Assembly (NCBI GenBank): GCA_964474695.1
Contig: CAYYTK010000015.1
Span: 32,104 to 96,103, forward strand
Reading direction: 5' to 3'
Source: DAOUBP01 sp964474695
GTDB taxonomy: Bacteria > Chloroflexota > Anaerolineae > CG2-30-64-16
DNA length: 64,000 bases
A program made the position numbers and the translations under genes. Shown here piece by piece: positions 25,944 to 34,756 of this stretch (the first letter of the stretch is position 1; every line of letters starts with the position of its first letter). The notes under the pieces were generated by a model that had not been told where the DNA came from, did not search any database, and saw only the letters and a list, made by a program, of their open reading frames with translations.

Positions 25944-26588
25944 ATGACCGATCCAATTCGTGTCCTGTTGGCCGACGACCATCCCACCCTGCGCGGGGGC
26001 CTGCGCGTTTTGCTGGCGCAGGCGTCCGACATCGAGGTGGTGGCCGAGGCGGACACCGGCCCCGAGGCGCTGGCGCAGAGCGCGGCGTTGCTGCCCGATG
26101 TGGCCCTGCTGGACTGCGTGCTGCCGGAGCTGGACGGCCCCGCGGTCGCAGCCGAGATCCGGCGTCGCGGGCTGCCCGTGCGCGTGCTGGCCCTGAGCGG
26201 CCACGATGAGGCCCATTTCCTGGCCGCGATGCTGGACGCCGGCGCGCTCGGCTACCTGTCGAAGGCGGAACCGCAGGCGGTCATCCTGGCCGCGCTACGG
26301 CGCGTGGCGCGCGGGGAGCAGGTGTGGCGTCCCGATCAGCTGGCGTGCATCGCGCAGTGGCGTGTCGCGGTGCAGCGCCCGTGGACGAGCCTGACCGAAC
26401 GCGAGCGCGCCCTGCTGCTGGCGGTGAGCCGCGGCGAGAGCAATCGTGATATTGCGCAGCGCCTGCACATTACCGAGCGGACGGTCGAGTTCCACGTGAG
26501 CAACGTGTTGGGCAAGCTGGCGTTGCCCGCGCGCGCCGCGGCGGTCCCCTGGGTGAAGGATCATGCAGTCGAGCGCTGGGGTGTGTGA
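25944..26588 (+). CDS. NarL/LuxR-type response regulator (HTH type A)
   Basis: 214 residues from MTDPIRVLLADDH. The receiver has the acidic pair D11/D12, phospho-acceptor D57 (ALLDCVLPELDG), S85 and K107. The C-terminal LuxR HTH (~146-205) reads LTERERALLLAVSRGESNRD and RTVEFHVSNVLGKL. It starts 8 bp after the upstream small membrane gene stop and ends 21 bp before promoter cassette copy 2. It is the natural candidate to bind the CTGGTG-N4-CCACAG operator. No kinase is adjacent. Confidence 0.93.
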   Translation: MTDPIRVLLADDHPTLRGGLRVLLAQASDIEVVAEADTGPEALAQSAALLPDVALLDCVLPELDGPAVAAEIRRRGLPVRVLALSGHDEAHFLAAMLDAGALGYLSKAEPQAVILAALRRVARGEQVWRPDQLACIAQWRVAVQRPWTSLTERERALLLAVSRGESNRDIAQRLHITERTVEFHVSNVLGKLALPARAAAVPWVKDHAVERWGV

Positions 26589-26609
26589 GTCGGAAAGTCC
26601 CGCCAAAGA

Positions 26610-26678
26610 CTGGTGTTTTCCACAGTGACAAGCGGTTTTCTTCGTGCTACAGTGAGCGTGCCACCGGGAAGACCGGTG
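26610..26678 (+). promoter_or_regulatory. Promoter-operator-hairpin cassette, copy 2
   Basis: Dyad at 26610-26625; -35 GTGACA (26625-26630); 17-bp spacer; -10 TACAGT (26648-26653) with upstream TGC. The perfect 6-bp stem CACCGG-GAAGA-CCGGTG spans 26662-26678. The ATG is 25 nt after the stem. Confidence 0.9.
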
Positions 26679-26703
26679 AGTATCACACTAACCCGGAGGA
26701 ACC

Positions 26704-27798
26704 ATGAAGAAGTTGCGCGTCCCACTTGTCCTGTTGTTGGTTGGCTTGTTGCTGGTGAGCACTATCTCCAGCGTCTGGGCGCAGGAGCCCGTGCCACAGG
26801 CCGCCTCACCTGATGCGATGACAAATCGGCCTGGCCCTGACAAGACAGACAAGTTGCGCATCTATCCTGAGGATTTGAGTGAGTTTGGCTCCGCGATCGT
26901 TCTGAGCATCGATGAGAGCCTTCCTACGAACAGCGACGCCCAGGAATTAACGGTGCAGGGCGCGACAAGCGCTGTGGGATCGGCATTTGTTATCGTGGCC
27001 AATCGCGAGGACGCGATAGGGCTGCGTATTACAGCGAATGAGTACAGTTTTGCAAACGATCAACAGGTAGTATCGCAGTTGACTGAAAAGGTAGCCTTCA
27101 AGCATATTGCCGAACAGGGGCTTATTCCCTCCACCACCGAGATCAACCTGCAAGCGTCTATGATACCCCAGAGTGAAGCGTTCTCTGATTCTCGAACAGA
27201 TGTGTTCATGCGCCCGGATGTAGACCACGCATTCACGTTTCGGATATTTCGCACCGTTACTCCAGAAGCGGATCTTTCTTATTGGTTGATTGTGCATGGC
27301 AAAGATCGCCTTGCCGAGGTGAACATCGTCGGTACCGCTGAGATGGAGGCACGTATACAGGAGGTCGTGCGGGCATTACAGCACAAGATAGCCGCAGGTC
27401 AGCTTGGTGGAGCGACTTCTTATCGAAGCCAGCTCAGTGAGTCGCTGCAACTTGAGAAAACCTCTCGCGATTTTGGTATCGCAGCAAGTCAGTGGGTTTC
27501 CCAGGTTTCAGCAAATGCATGGCTCCAAGAATATCGTGATGGCTCGATGCATTGGTTAGCAACATGGTGGGGTTTGGTTGATGCGAGGAATCCTACGTTT
27601 ATGGGCAATCCGTGTGGAGCATCGTCAGTAATATACGGGTGTATTTCGCAATGGACTTGGTGGTATAAGTGGCCCGATAGTAAACTTGGGGTACCAGGGT
27701 CAACATATCTTTGGCTATACCCTTACGGGTCGTACTCCTACAATCTCGTATGGAATATCGCTAATTACAGAGCTGATGGCTGGCAAACACCCCGCTGA
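26704..27798 (+). CDS. Secreted protein of the cassette-driven family
   Basis: 364 residues with a signal peptide (MKKLRVPLVLLLVGLLLVS, ending near VWAQE, ~28) and a GGAGGA ribosome site. A mixed alpha/beta middle is followed by a C-terminal ~110 residues very rich in Trp/Tyr (HWLATWWG, ISQWTWWYKW) with two Cys (NPCGASSVIYGC). The N-terminal ~30 residues resemble those of the 24095 and 40660 proteins, while the C-terminal domain is unlike either. Secretion is clear; activity is unknown. Confidence 0.72.
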   Translation: MKKLRVPLVLLLVGLLLVSTISSVWAQEPVPQAASPDAMTNRPGPDKTDKLRIYPEDLSEFGSAIVLSIDESLPTNSDAQELTVQGATSAVGSAFVIVANREDAIGLRITANEYSFANDQQVVSQLTEKVAFKHIAEQGLIPSTTEINLQASMIPQSEAFSDSRTDVFMRPDVDHAFTFRIFRTVTPEADLSYWLIVHGKDRLAEVNIVGTAEMEARIQEVVRALQHKIAAGQLGGATSYRSQLSESLQLEKTSRDFGIAASQWVSQVSANAWLQEYRDGSMHWLATWWGLVDARNPTFMGNPCGASSVIYGCISQWTWWYKWPDSKLGVPGSTYLWLYPYGSYSYNLVWNIANYRADGWQTPR

Positions 27799-27807
27799 GT
27801 CCTAAAT

Positions 27808-27861
27808 GGGTGACTTCCCACCATCCGTTGGTTGAACCAATAGGAATGTGGGGAGTCACCC
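27808..27861 (+). terminator. Long hairpin after the secreted gene
   Basis: 14-bp arms with one G-T pair (27808-27821 and 27848-27861) and an inner TTGG/CCAA stem. It begins 10 bp after the stop codon. A strong 3' hairpin, probably a terminator although no long U-tract follows. Confidence 0.55.
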
Positions 27862-27980
27862 ATGTGAGACTGTGGTCCTGCAGATGGCAGAGGGCAAGCC
27901 ACTGACTTAGTCAGTGGCTATGATTGCTGGTGATTCTATCACATTGGTTGTCTTGCCTCTGGTTGTTGAGGTACCGCAAT

Positions 27981-28337
27981 ATGCCCAACCAAATTGAGTC
28001 CTTCGCAACGTTACTTCCCATAGCTTACGCATCGACTGGCATTGTTATCGTTGGTGCGGCACTTCTGGCCCGACGCTTTAGAGATTCAGACAGTGCCCTG
28101 TTTGTGCTTTCGCTGCTGGCTTGTTTGACCTCGGCCTGCTTCGGGCCCTTGGTGCGGCGCCTGCCTGAGGAGTTGGCCTTCATAGCCTTTGTAGCGGGGA
28201 TTGGCCAAGTCGTTTTCATGCTGATTCTGGCTCTTGCTGCCAGCTTCAGACGACTCCTGCAGTGGCGTCGCATCTGGCCGGGGATGAGTTTGTTATTAAG
28301 CCTGATCGCCGTGATGCTCTTTGTGGTTAATTTTTGA
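27981..28337 (+). CDS. Small multi-TM membrane protein, paralogue of 25101
   Basis: 118 residues from MPNQIESFATLL; the upstream open frame is non-homologous. Three to four TM helices are visible, and the motif FGPLVRRLPEELAFIAF is shared with the 25101 protein. It is followed by a response-regulator remnant and promoter copy 3, where an intact module would have a complete regulator. The preceding ~120 bp show only the hairpin. Confidence 0.6.
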   Translation: MPNQIESFATLLPIAYASTGIVIVGAALLARRFRDSDSALFVLSLLACLTSACFGPLVRRLPEELAFIAFVAGIGQVVFMLILALAASFRRLLQWRRIWPGMSLLLSLIAVMLFVVNF

Positions 28338-28402
28338 TTGGGCGGACTTGGCCGTTTGCTACCTATTGCTCGGAGACACATTCCAGAACGGACAGAACAT
28401 CC

Positions 28403-28574
28403 TTGCTAGCGGTGAGCCGCGGTGGCAATAATCGTGACATTGCGCGGCAACTACACATCACCGAGCGGACGGTCGAGTTCCACGTGAGCAACGTGTTGGG
28501 CAAGCTGGCGTTGCCCGCGCGCGCCGCGGCGGTCGCCTGGGTGAAGGAGCGCAGTCGAGCGCTGGGGCGTGTGA
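28403..28574 (+). pseudogene. Response regulator remnant (HTH end only)
   Basis: Encodes LAVSRGGNNRDIARQLHITE...VEFHVSNVLGKLALPARA, matching the DNA-binding end of the 25944 and 39904 regulators. The receiver is missing. A 2-nt deletion near the end (GAAGGAGCGCAG for GAAGGATCACGCAG) shifts the frame past the normal stop, so the open frame runs on into the promoter cassette. Confidence 0.85.
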
Positions 28575-28594
28575 GCGCAATTTCGGTCAAAAGA

Positions 28595-28663
28595 CTGGTG
28601 TTTTCCACAGTGACAAGTCGTCGCGACCGTGCTAGAGTGAGCGTGCCACCGGAAAGTTCGGTG
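28595..28663 (+). promoter_or_regulatory. Promoter-operator-hairpin cassette, copy 3
   Basis: Dyad 28595-28610; -35 GTGACA (28610-28615); 17-bp spacer; -10 TAGAGT (28633-28638). The stem CACCGG-AAAGT-TCGGTG (28647-28663) has a terminal G-T pair. It drives the gene at 28689. Confidence 0.88.
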
Positions 28664-28688
28664 AGTAACATCGTTCGTGGAGGTTCAC

Positions 28689-30026
28689 ATGGGCAAGCAG
28701 AAGTGGTTTGCGATGTTCGTGCTGGCGGCACTGTTGTTGAGCGCGGTGCTGCCGCCGGTGATGGCGCAGGAGGCCCTGCCAGCACAAGTAGACACGATTG
28801 TGGCGCCCCAAAAGATGGCCGATCAAGGGATTGATGAACCCTATCAGTTTCCGATTGTTCCAGGTTCACCTGTATGGGAGACTTTCACAACCCACCAGGA
28901 TATGCTCGACGCCACGCAGGTTCCAGACAATGTGTTGGAGTCCCTATCAACAACAGCGCTCATTAGGACTGTGATGGACTATCCGCTCCTTGGTGACATG
29001 TATTTGTACAATACTGTTCAACAAGGATTTGACGCGACGACACGTCAGTTTCATGCCTTGCAAGCGTTGATTGCGCGGGATGATGTTGGGACGAAAGCTC
29101 TTGAAGAGTACCTCACGTTTTCGGCGATAGCAATATCTACGAGATCCGATCAGGCGGTCGAGGGGCAAACCGCCAGGGAACGATTCTATGAAACCCTGAA
29201 GTTGCATTTCGTCGAGACAGTGCTGGCGCAGGATTCCATCTTGGGTAGCCTGACCGCTGAACAGAAGCAAACTCTATTCAGGGCGGCAAGCAACAGGCTT
29301 GCCCAAGTTCAAAAGAACATTAAGGAGCTTGGCCCAGCCGCTCAAGAGTCCCCCTTGTGGTTGATAGGTAAGCTCCTACGTAAAGAAGATCTGGGTTTTG
29401 CGAGGCGGGTTCAAGAAGATGAGGCCTTAAGCCGCTTTCTGGAAGGCGGCTTCAACGCAAACGATCAAATACTCAATGAGATTCAAGGGGTTGCTCAGGG
29501 TAAGCTAGACAGCGTGTCTGTGGGACCACATGCTCCGACGGCACTGGCGATTCAACCAGACGATTATAGTGTTACCTGGGTAAAGACACCTAACGGCAGC
29601 ACGGTCCCAGGGACAGAACAAACGACCTACGAGCTTATGCCAGGCGAGATCACCGGTTGGAATAACTATGTCCAGGTGAATTATCCCTGCGCCACAAGAC
29701 TTCGCGACGCCACTAGAAGGTATAACTGCCATTCATATGCCTGGTATAGCCAAGTGTCTTGGAATACGATTTGGATGTATCATCCAGGAGATGACATATA
29801 CTGGGGAGATGGGAGCTATACCTTCAGCAAGCGGATTCAATACGCATGTGTTGGGCCAAATGCCGCTCCAAATGGTGCAAAGGTCTCTTATGAGTGGGAT
29901 GATCATTCGGCGATCTACTACACCAATGGTTGGATGCAGTCTAAGTGGGGCGTTGGTCCATTGGTGCAACACAACTCAGCGTGCGTTCCATACAACTCAT
30001 CTTCATTGGCCTTTTACGTACGCTAG
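28689..30026 (+). CDS. Secreted putative papain-fold (NlpC/P60- or CHAP-like) hydrolase
   Basis: 445 residues. The signal peptide (MGKQKWFAMFVLAALLLSA) ends near PVMAQE (~26). A helical middle region (~60-290) could be a pro-domain. The C-terminal ~110 residues carry NCHSYAWYSQ (Cys347) and WDDHSAIYYT (His406), with SKWGVGPLVQHN (His428) further on. This Cys-then-His layout with a trailing KWG-PL-H segment is what I would expect of a papain-like peptidase or amidase. Catalysis is inferred, not shown. If correct, it may cut peptidoglycan or peptides outside the cell. Confidence 0.68.
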   Translation: MGKQKWFAMFVLAALLLSAVLPPVMAQEALPAQVDTIVAPQKMADQGIDEPYQFPIVPGSPVWETFTTHQDMLDATQVPDNVLESLSTTALIRTVMDYPLLGDMYLYNTVQQGFDATTRQFHALQALIARDDVGTKALEEYLTFSAIAISTRSDQAVEGQTARERFYETLKLHFVETVLAQDSILGSLTAEQKQTLFRAASNRLAQVQKNIKELGPAAQESPLWLIGKLLRKEDLGFARRVQEDEALSRFLEGGFNANDQILNEIQGVAQGKLDSVSVGPHAPTALAIQPDDYSVTWVKTPNGSTVPGTEQTTYELMPGEITGWNNYVQVNYPCATRLRDATRRYNCHSYAWYSQVSWNTIWMYHPGDDIYWGDGSYTFSKRIQYACVGPNAAPNGAKVSYEWDDHSAIYYTNGWMQSKWGVGPLVQHNSACVPYNSSSLAFYVR

Positions 30027-30033
30027 GAGAGTG

Positions 30034-30163
30034 CTGAAAAAGTCCCCCTGCGCAGGGTGTCTCGTTTCGACACATACTACTGGTAGTAGTACTGCGCCGG
30101 AAATGCCCATAAATAGTAGCTCGCCTGATGGCATCCTGCACGAAACAGGGGTTTTTTCAGCAG
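30034..30163. mobile_element. MITE-like element
   Basis: About 130 bp with imperfect inverted ends (GCTGAAAAAGTCCCC at 30034-30048; reverse complement form at 30148-30163) and no open frame of note. Ends of this GCTGAAAAA type occur on many insertion sequences. It begins 8 bp after the stop of the putative hydrolase. Confidence 0.55.
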
Positions 30164-30199
30164 CCTCCTAAGGCACTTGGTCGTGCTCTCGAATGTCTA

Positions 30200-31063
30200 G
30201 GGCGTGTTTGCAAAATAGGTCAGGCTGTGTAAACTCGGTGGTATGAACCGAGGAGACCTGACGAATGAGCAGTGGGAGCAGCTCGCCCCGCTCCTCCCAC
30301 CCCAGAAACCGCCCCGGGGGCGGCCCGCCGCCGATCATCGGCGGATCTTGAACGGCATCCTATGGATCCTGCGCACGGGGGTGCCGTGGCGGGACTTGCC
30401 GGAGCGTTACGGCGCCTGGCAGACCGTCGCCAGTCGCTTCTACCGCTGGCGACAAGCGGGCATCTGGGACCGCTTGTTTGCCGCCGTGCAGCAACACGCC
30501 GACGCCGCAGGCGAGATCGATTGGACCCTCCACTTTGTCGATAGCACCATCGTGCGGGCGCATCAGCACGCCGCTGGTGCAAAGGGGGGGACCCTCAAAC
30601 CGAAGCCTTAGGCCGCAGCCGAGGCGGTTTCAGCACGAAAGTGCATGTCCGCGCCGAGGGCAACGGCAAGTTGCTCACCCTGGCCCTGACGCCTGGCCAG
30701 CAACACGATGCCACGATGTTCGAGACGCTGCTCAGCCAAGGGGCAGTCAAACGCTCTGGCCCGGGTCGACCGAAGCTGCGGCCCCAGCGCATCGCAGGTG
30801 ACAAGGGCTACAGTAGCCGCAAGATTCGCACCTTTACGCGGCGACGGCGGATCCGAATCACTATCCCGCACCGCCGCAATGAGCGCCATCGCGGTCCGTT
30901 CGACCGCACGATCTACAAGCAACGCAATCGCGTTGAGCGCTTATTCAGCCGGATGAAACAGTTCCGGCGCCTGGCCACTCGGTACGAAAAACGGGCCGAG
31001 AACTACCGAGCCATGTGGCTCATCGCCGCCACCATCTTGTGGCTATGATTTGCAAACACACCC
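30200..31063 (+). mobile_element. IS5-family (IS427-like) insertion sequence
   Basis: 864 bp. The terminal inverted repeats are GGGCGTGTTTGCAAA (30200-30214) and its near-complement TTTGCAAACACACCC (31049-31063). The flanking TA dinucleotides at 30198-30199 and 31064-31065 fit a TA target duplication. It carries one frameshifted transposase and has inserted between a secreted gene and a response-regulator remnant. Confidence 0.85.
30243..31048 (+). CDS. IS5-family transposase, two frames joined by -1 frameshift
   Basis: Frame A (30243-30611) holds the N-terminal DUF4096-like part (TNEQWEQLAPLLPP, NGILWILRTGVPWRDLP) and the first catalytic Asp (HFVDSTIVRAHQHAAGAK). Frame B continues as DPQTEALGRSRGGFSTKVHV and reaches 31048, with AGDKGYSS (second Asp) and RNRVERLFSRMKQFRRLATR (Glu region). 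The two overlap at AAAGGGGGGG (30581-30590), where a -1 slip restores the full product, as known for this IS group. Probably functional through programmed frameshifting. Confidence 0.88.
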
Positions 31064-31163
31064 TAGTCTTTGACAGCCCCGGTTCCACCAGGGCTGTTTC
31101 GCGCCAAAGGTTGATATTCCCACAAATTACAAACGATCCTATTTGTGCTGTCGGAAGAACCCC

Positions 31164-31476
31164 ATGGCCGCGACCCTGGACGCGGTGCGTCGCGCCGGCC
31201 GTGGGGAAGCAGTGTGGCAGCCCGCGCAGCTGGCGCGCATCGCGCAGTGGCGCGCCGCGGTGCAGCGCCCCTGGACGAGCCTGACCGAACGCGAGCGCGC
31301 CCTGCTGCTGGCAGTGAGCCACGGCGAAAGCAACCGTGACATCGCGCGGCGGCTGCACATCACCGAGCGGACGGTCGAGTTCCACATGGGCAACGTGTTG
31401 GGCAAGCTGGCGTTGCCCTCGCGCGCCGCGGCGGTCGCCTGGGTGAAGGAGCGCAGTCGAACGCTGGGGCGTGTGA
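31164..31476 (+). pseudogene. Response regulator remnant (linker and HTH)
   Basis: Matches the last ~95 residues of the 39904 regulator (AQLARIAQWRAAVQRPWTSL, RERALLLAVSHGESNRDIAR, RTVEFHMGNVLGKLALPS). The receiver domain is absent. It carries the same 2-nt end deletion as the remnant at 28403, so the frame reads through the promoter cassette and into the next gene; that apparent fusion is not a real protein. The IS at 30200-31063 lies ~100 bp upstream. Confidence 0.85.
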
Positions 31477-31496
31477 GCGCAATTTCGGCCAAAAGA

Positions 31497-31565
31497 CTGG
31501 TGTTTTCCACAGTGACAAGCGGTTCTCTTCGTGCTACAGTGAGCGTACCCCCGGGGAGACCGGTG
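31497..31565 (+). promoter_or_regulatory. Promoter-operator-hairpin cassette, copy 4
   Basis: Dyad 31497-31512; -35 GTGACA (31512-31517); 17-bp spacer; -10 TACAGT (31535-31540). The stem CCCCGG-GGAGA-CCGGTG (31549-31565) has one mismatch. The ATG at 31590 has GGGAGG upstream. Confidence 0.88.
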
Positions 31566-31589
31566 AGAATCTTAACAAGGGAGGCTTTC

Positions 31590-32246
31590 ATGTTGCGTAG
31601 CATATTACGATCCAAACTAGCACCTCTTTTCTTGCTACTAATGCTGATGGCGGTTCTTGCACAGCCAATCTTGGCGTGGCAAGTCGGAAGCCAATATGGG
31701 CACAATAATCAGTTCGGGGGAGAGGCAAATACTGGCTGGCACAGAGGAAACGTTGAGTTGGTAAGCGCCAATGAACGTTGGGTCCGGGCAGGTGATGATT
31801 ATGTGGTCTGGACTCAAAGCCAGCTAAACTGGTGGACGACAAACGGAAACAGTAGCAACCGTCCTGCAATGGTGTATCATGCTTTTAAGGATCGGTATGA
31901 CAACGGATGCGGAGATATCCAGATAGTGAATAGTGGATGGTCATGGTCGAACCTGCCAGGTTGGAGCGCATGGACCAAGACAACCTGTTTTGCTGGTCCA
32001 CAGAATGAGATTCGCTTTCTCGTCTACAACTACGGCCAACTATCTGCAGGCAGTTCCTACTACTTCCAACATATTTTTCGTGATCAGAAGTTCTACTCAT
32101 CAGGCGGTACAACGCGTGGTAAGGGCAAGGTCACTGTGGATACCTATCACGATAGAGACCAGCTTGGAACACATGTTGGAGTGACGCAGGATTATCATGG
32201 GGTGTTCTGCGTTACCGACACGAACGACAGTGCCTTCGTTTGCTAA
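31590..32246 (+). CDS. Secreted protein, first of a two-gene unit
   Basis: 218 residues from MLRSILRSKL, taken from the ribosome site after the hairpin leader. The signal peptide ends near ILAWQ (~30). The mature part is rich in Trp, Tyr and Asn, with four Cys (NGCGD, TTCFAG, VFCV, AFVC). It aligns loosely with the 49306 protein through the order Cys, W-x-P-GW, Cys, then SAG/SANTWY. Both are followed by a related second gene (32311; 49948). A disulfide-stabilised secreted domain is likely. Function unknown. Confidence 0.72.
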   Translation: MLRSILRSKLAPLFLLLMLMAVLAQPILAWQVGSQYGHNNQFGGEANTGWHRGNVELVSANERWVRAGDDYVVWTQSQLNWWTTNGNSSNRPAMVYHAFKDRYDNGCGDIQIVNSGWSWSNLPGWSAWTKTTCFAGPQNEIRFLVYNYGQLSAGSSYYFQHIFRDQKFYSSGGTTRGKGKVTVDTYHDRDQLGTHVGVTQDYHGVFCVTDTNDSAFVC

Positions 32247-32256
32247 CGAAGGCACT
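32229..32256 (+). terminator. Perfect hairpin spanning the stop codon
   Basis: 12-bp perfect arms (32229-32240 and 32245-32256) with a 4-nt loop enclose the end of the 31590 gene, including its TAA. No U-tract follows. It may attenuate transcription into the 32311 gene. Confidence 0.55.
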
Positions 32257-32310
32257 ATGATGCCGATGTCCTGCCAGTTATCAGGCAGCAATGAAGGAGT
32301 AGAACCGAAA

Positions 32311-33093
32311 ATGCCTAAACCAAACAAACTTAAATCTATGATGTTAGTCTTTAGCGCGTTGGTCTGTGTGGGGGCGCTATTCATCGTGAGTCAGCCACAC
32401 TCCGGACGTGCCGGACAACCGACTGTCATACTCGATTTGGATGACGGCGGTGTTCGCTACACGGCCTCGTTCGATCCCATGGCCCAAAGAGTAGATGCAA
32501 CCAGGAACTATGATTATCTCTCCGAGGCAGGTATCCGGCGATACATCGCTACAAATCAAACTCGTATGGAGGAATTCGGGCAGCGCAACGCAGGCCGACT
32601 GCGCGTGAATGTGGTTTTCAGCCATCCGCTCACGCAAGCTGAGTTTGCGGCGTTTGCACGTGACTATGATTTGGTTGTGCATAGCTATCAAATGCGTGCT
32701 GTAGAGCGCGACGGTAAACGCGTCACGATTGCTGGAGCTCCATATGAGGGTACGCTTGTCCCCGAACAGTTTATGAACATGGCACTTGACGATATCGCAG
32801 CACGCGGTGCTGCGGAGTTCAAGGGTTGGATCGAAACCGAGGTGACAACCGTACCCGCGCAGCTCAGAAAAATGCAATTGGATAAACGGATAGTGGTCCT
32901 TGAGGTAGGCCCTACCCTGGTCCTTGAGGCGTTAACACGAATGGCACTGCGCCAGGCAGGCGCCACAAGCAGCACAATGGACAAGCTTCAGAACAAACCT
33001 GACCGGGAGGTAATCCAAATTTCTGGGCCGTCGCTTTATTGGGGTCTGGAAGATATCGGCCTAGTGGCTATGCCAGTCTATTCTGGGCGATAG
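32311..33093 (+). CDS. Secreted protein, second gene of the unit
   Basis: 260 residues from MPKPNKLKSM. The signal peptide or anchor (~10-28) ends near SQPHSGRAG. The segment YIATNQTRMEEFGQ...RLRVNVVFSHPLTQAEF corresponds to YIEANRQRGLALVR...VPVQITFAQPMPVS in the 49948 protein, so these are paralogues in the same relative position behind a Trp-rich secreted gene. No Cys-rich or catalytic motif is visible. It may bind, chaperone or protect against the partner product. Confidence 0.65.
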   Translation: MPKPNKLKSMMLVFSALVCVGALFIVSQPHSGRAGQPTVILDLDDGGVRYTASFDPMAQRVDATRNYDYLSEAGIRRYIATNQTRMEEFGQRNAGRLRVNVVFSHPLTQAEFAAFARDYDLVVHSYQMRAVERDGKRVTIAGAPYEGTLVPEQFMNMALDDIAARGAAEFKGWIETEVTTVPAQLRKMQLDKRIVVLEVGPTLVLEALTRMALRQAGATSSTMDKLQNKPDREVIQISGPSLYWGLEDIGLVAMPVYSGR

Positions 33094-33109
33094 TATCTGA
33101 TCTTCTGAC

Positions 33110-34756
33110 ATGATTACACCTTCACCGATCTTGCTCCGTCCCAGCCGCCTGCTGGTCAGCCTCTTGTTAGTGTCGCTCCTGACCCTCGGCGCGTGTGCGC
33201 CGCTGCCCGGTCCCGCCGTGGAGTTGACGCCGAACCTTCAGCCGGCCGCACCGGCGCCGCTCGTCACGCCCACGGCAGCGCCGGAGGCCGTTGCCACTGC
33301 CGTCAGCGCTCAAACTGCCGGCGATCTCCTGCCGCCGGCCAACGGGGTGACGCACACCTGGCGCGATTACGAGATCGCGCTGGTGCGGGCCATCCTGCCC
33401 GCCACGCTGGCGAACGGCGTGTGTGACTGGGAAGTCTTGGGTCATAGCGGGCAGGAAGTCTATGTGTGGGCCTTCTGCGCGGCGCAGCAGCCTGGCGCCG
33501 ACATCGCCGCGGCCAGCGTGCCTGCGGTGTTGAGCCTGGCGGATGATGGCCACACCGTCACCGCCCGCATCCCGCGCGATGGGTCATACTACCCAGGGGA
33601 CGTCCAGGCGCTGTTCCCTGTCGCTGTCCAGCAGATGGTGTTTGACCGGCCAAGTTCCGAGACGCCGGCCCGGCTCGCGCAGCACGCGCGGCGCCGGCTG
33701 ACCCTGTCCACGCTGCCCCCGCTGGGCGCCGCCGAGACTGTCACGCCCCGGCCGGACGTCAGCGCCACGGGTGCGCACATCGCGCTCTATTCCGGCCGCG
33801 CTGACCCGCGGTGGGACCTCAACGAGCTCGACCTGGCGCAGTTGGACGCGCTGCTCGAAGGGCTGCCGGCGGTCGATTGTCCCCCCATGCCCGGCCAGCT
33901 CGGCTATCGCGGGGTCGTCGTCGGCCTCGGCATGGCTGACGAGAGCCGGATGACCGTGTACGGCGGCACACTCTGGTTCGGCTATGCCGGTGCCAATCCG
34001 CAGGCGACCTGCCTGGCTGACCCCAATCGTGTGGTCGAGCGCTTCCTGCTCGGGAGCGCGCAGCCCTACCTAGACCCTCAGCTCTACGAGACGATTACCG
34101 CGGACCTCGCACTGCCCGTGCCCACGCTGCTGGCGACGCCGGCTCCCACCCCCACGCTGGCGCCGGGCTTCGTGCGCGACGCGGATGAGGGTTTCGGCGT
34201 TCAGTTCACGCGGCCGGTCGACTGGGAGCTGTGCCAGGGGACCGGACTGAGCCGCCTCTACTGCCCGACCAGCCCGGCGACTGAGAATCCCATCACAGGG
34301 TTCTATTTCACCCTCCTGCCACCCGGCTTTCTGAACGAGGACGCGTCAGCCTACAATTGGTGGAGCGTGGAGGATCTCGCCACCGCGTTCAGCACGAAAA
34401 TCGGGGGGCAATTCACGAGTCCGCACGCGCCGGCGGGCTACAATACCTTCACCCGCCTTCCCGACGTGGTGGTTGACGGTTTCACCGGCGCCGTAGTTGA
34501 GAGCGAGCCGGTCTGGGAGGCCCCCGCCGGCACGAAAGACCGCCGCGTGCTGATCAGGCTGGGCGCAGGTGCACTCGTCCTGGGGACGTACTACGCGACC
34601 GATTCGGAGCTGCTCATCTTCGAGGAAGTCGTGGCGTCGTTCCGCATCGGCCCGGCGCTGCGCGCAAGGGCGGCCCAACCTGGAGTGTTACCTTTTCGCT
34701 CCTCCCGCGATATACATGACAGAAGATCGGACGAACCGGGGAGGAGCGGTGGCTGA
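33110..34756 (+). CDS. Lipoprotein upstream of the ECF sigma factor
   Basis: 548 residues with a lipobox (SLLTLGAC, Cys ~29), a Pro/Ala/Thr linker (to ~75), and two globular parts separated by a second Pro/Thr linker (~340-350). The second part begins DEGFGVQFTRPVDWELCQ. The coding end overlaps the start region of the sigma factor by 8 bp. A 3' remnant of the same gene lies before the second sigma factor (~50930-51015), showing the two loci are duplicates. A surface sensor for the sigma factor is possible. Confidence 0.7.
   Translation: MITPSPILLRPSRLLVSLLLVSLLTLGACAPLPGPAVELTPNLQPAAPAPLVTPTAAPEAVATAVSAQTAGDLLPPANGVTHTWRDYEIALVRAILPATLANGVCDWEVLGHSGQEVYVWAFCAAQQPGADIAAASVPAVLSLADDGHTVTARIPRDGSYYPGDVQALFPVAVQQMVFDRPSSETPARLAQHARRRLTLSTLPPLGAAETVTPRPDVSATGAHIALYSGRADPRWDLNELDLAQLDALLEGLPAVDCPPMPGQLGYRGVVVGLGMADESRMTVYGGTLWFGYAGANPQATCLADPNRVVERFLLGSAQPYLDPQLYETITADLALPVPTLLATPAPTPTLAPGFVRDADEGFGVQFTRPVDWELCQGTGLSRLYCPTSPATENPITGFYFTLLPPGFLNEDASAYNWWSVEDLATAFSTKIGGQFTSPHAPAGYNTFTRLPDVVVDGFTGAVVESEPVWEAPAGTKDRRVLIRLGAGALVLGTYYATDSELLIFEEVVASFRIGPALRARAAQPGVLPFRSSRDIHDRRSDEPGRSGG

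Noticed and set aside
21354..26588. Histidine kinase as the cognate partner of the NarL-type regulators
   Set aside because: The kinase has a HisKA dimerisation box, while NarL-type regulators pair with HisKA_3 kinases, and the genes are 3.5 kb apart; kept as unlinked.
31143..32246. Apparent fusion of a response-regulator HTH with a secreted protein
   Set aside because: The join exists only because a 2-nt deletion removed the regulator stop; a promoter, leader hairpin, ribosome site and signal peptide separate the two.
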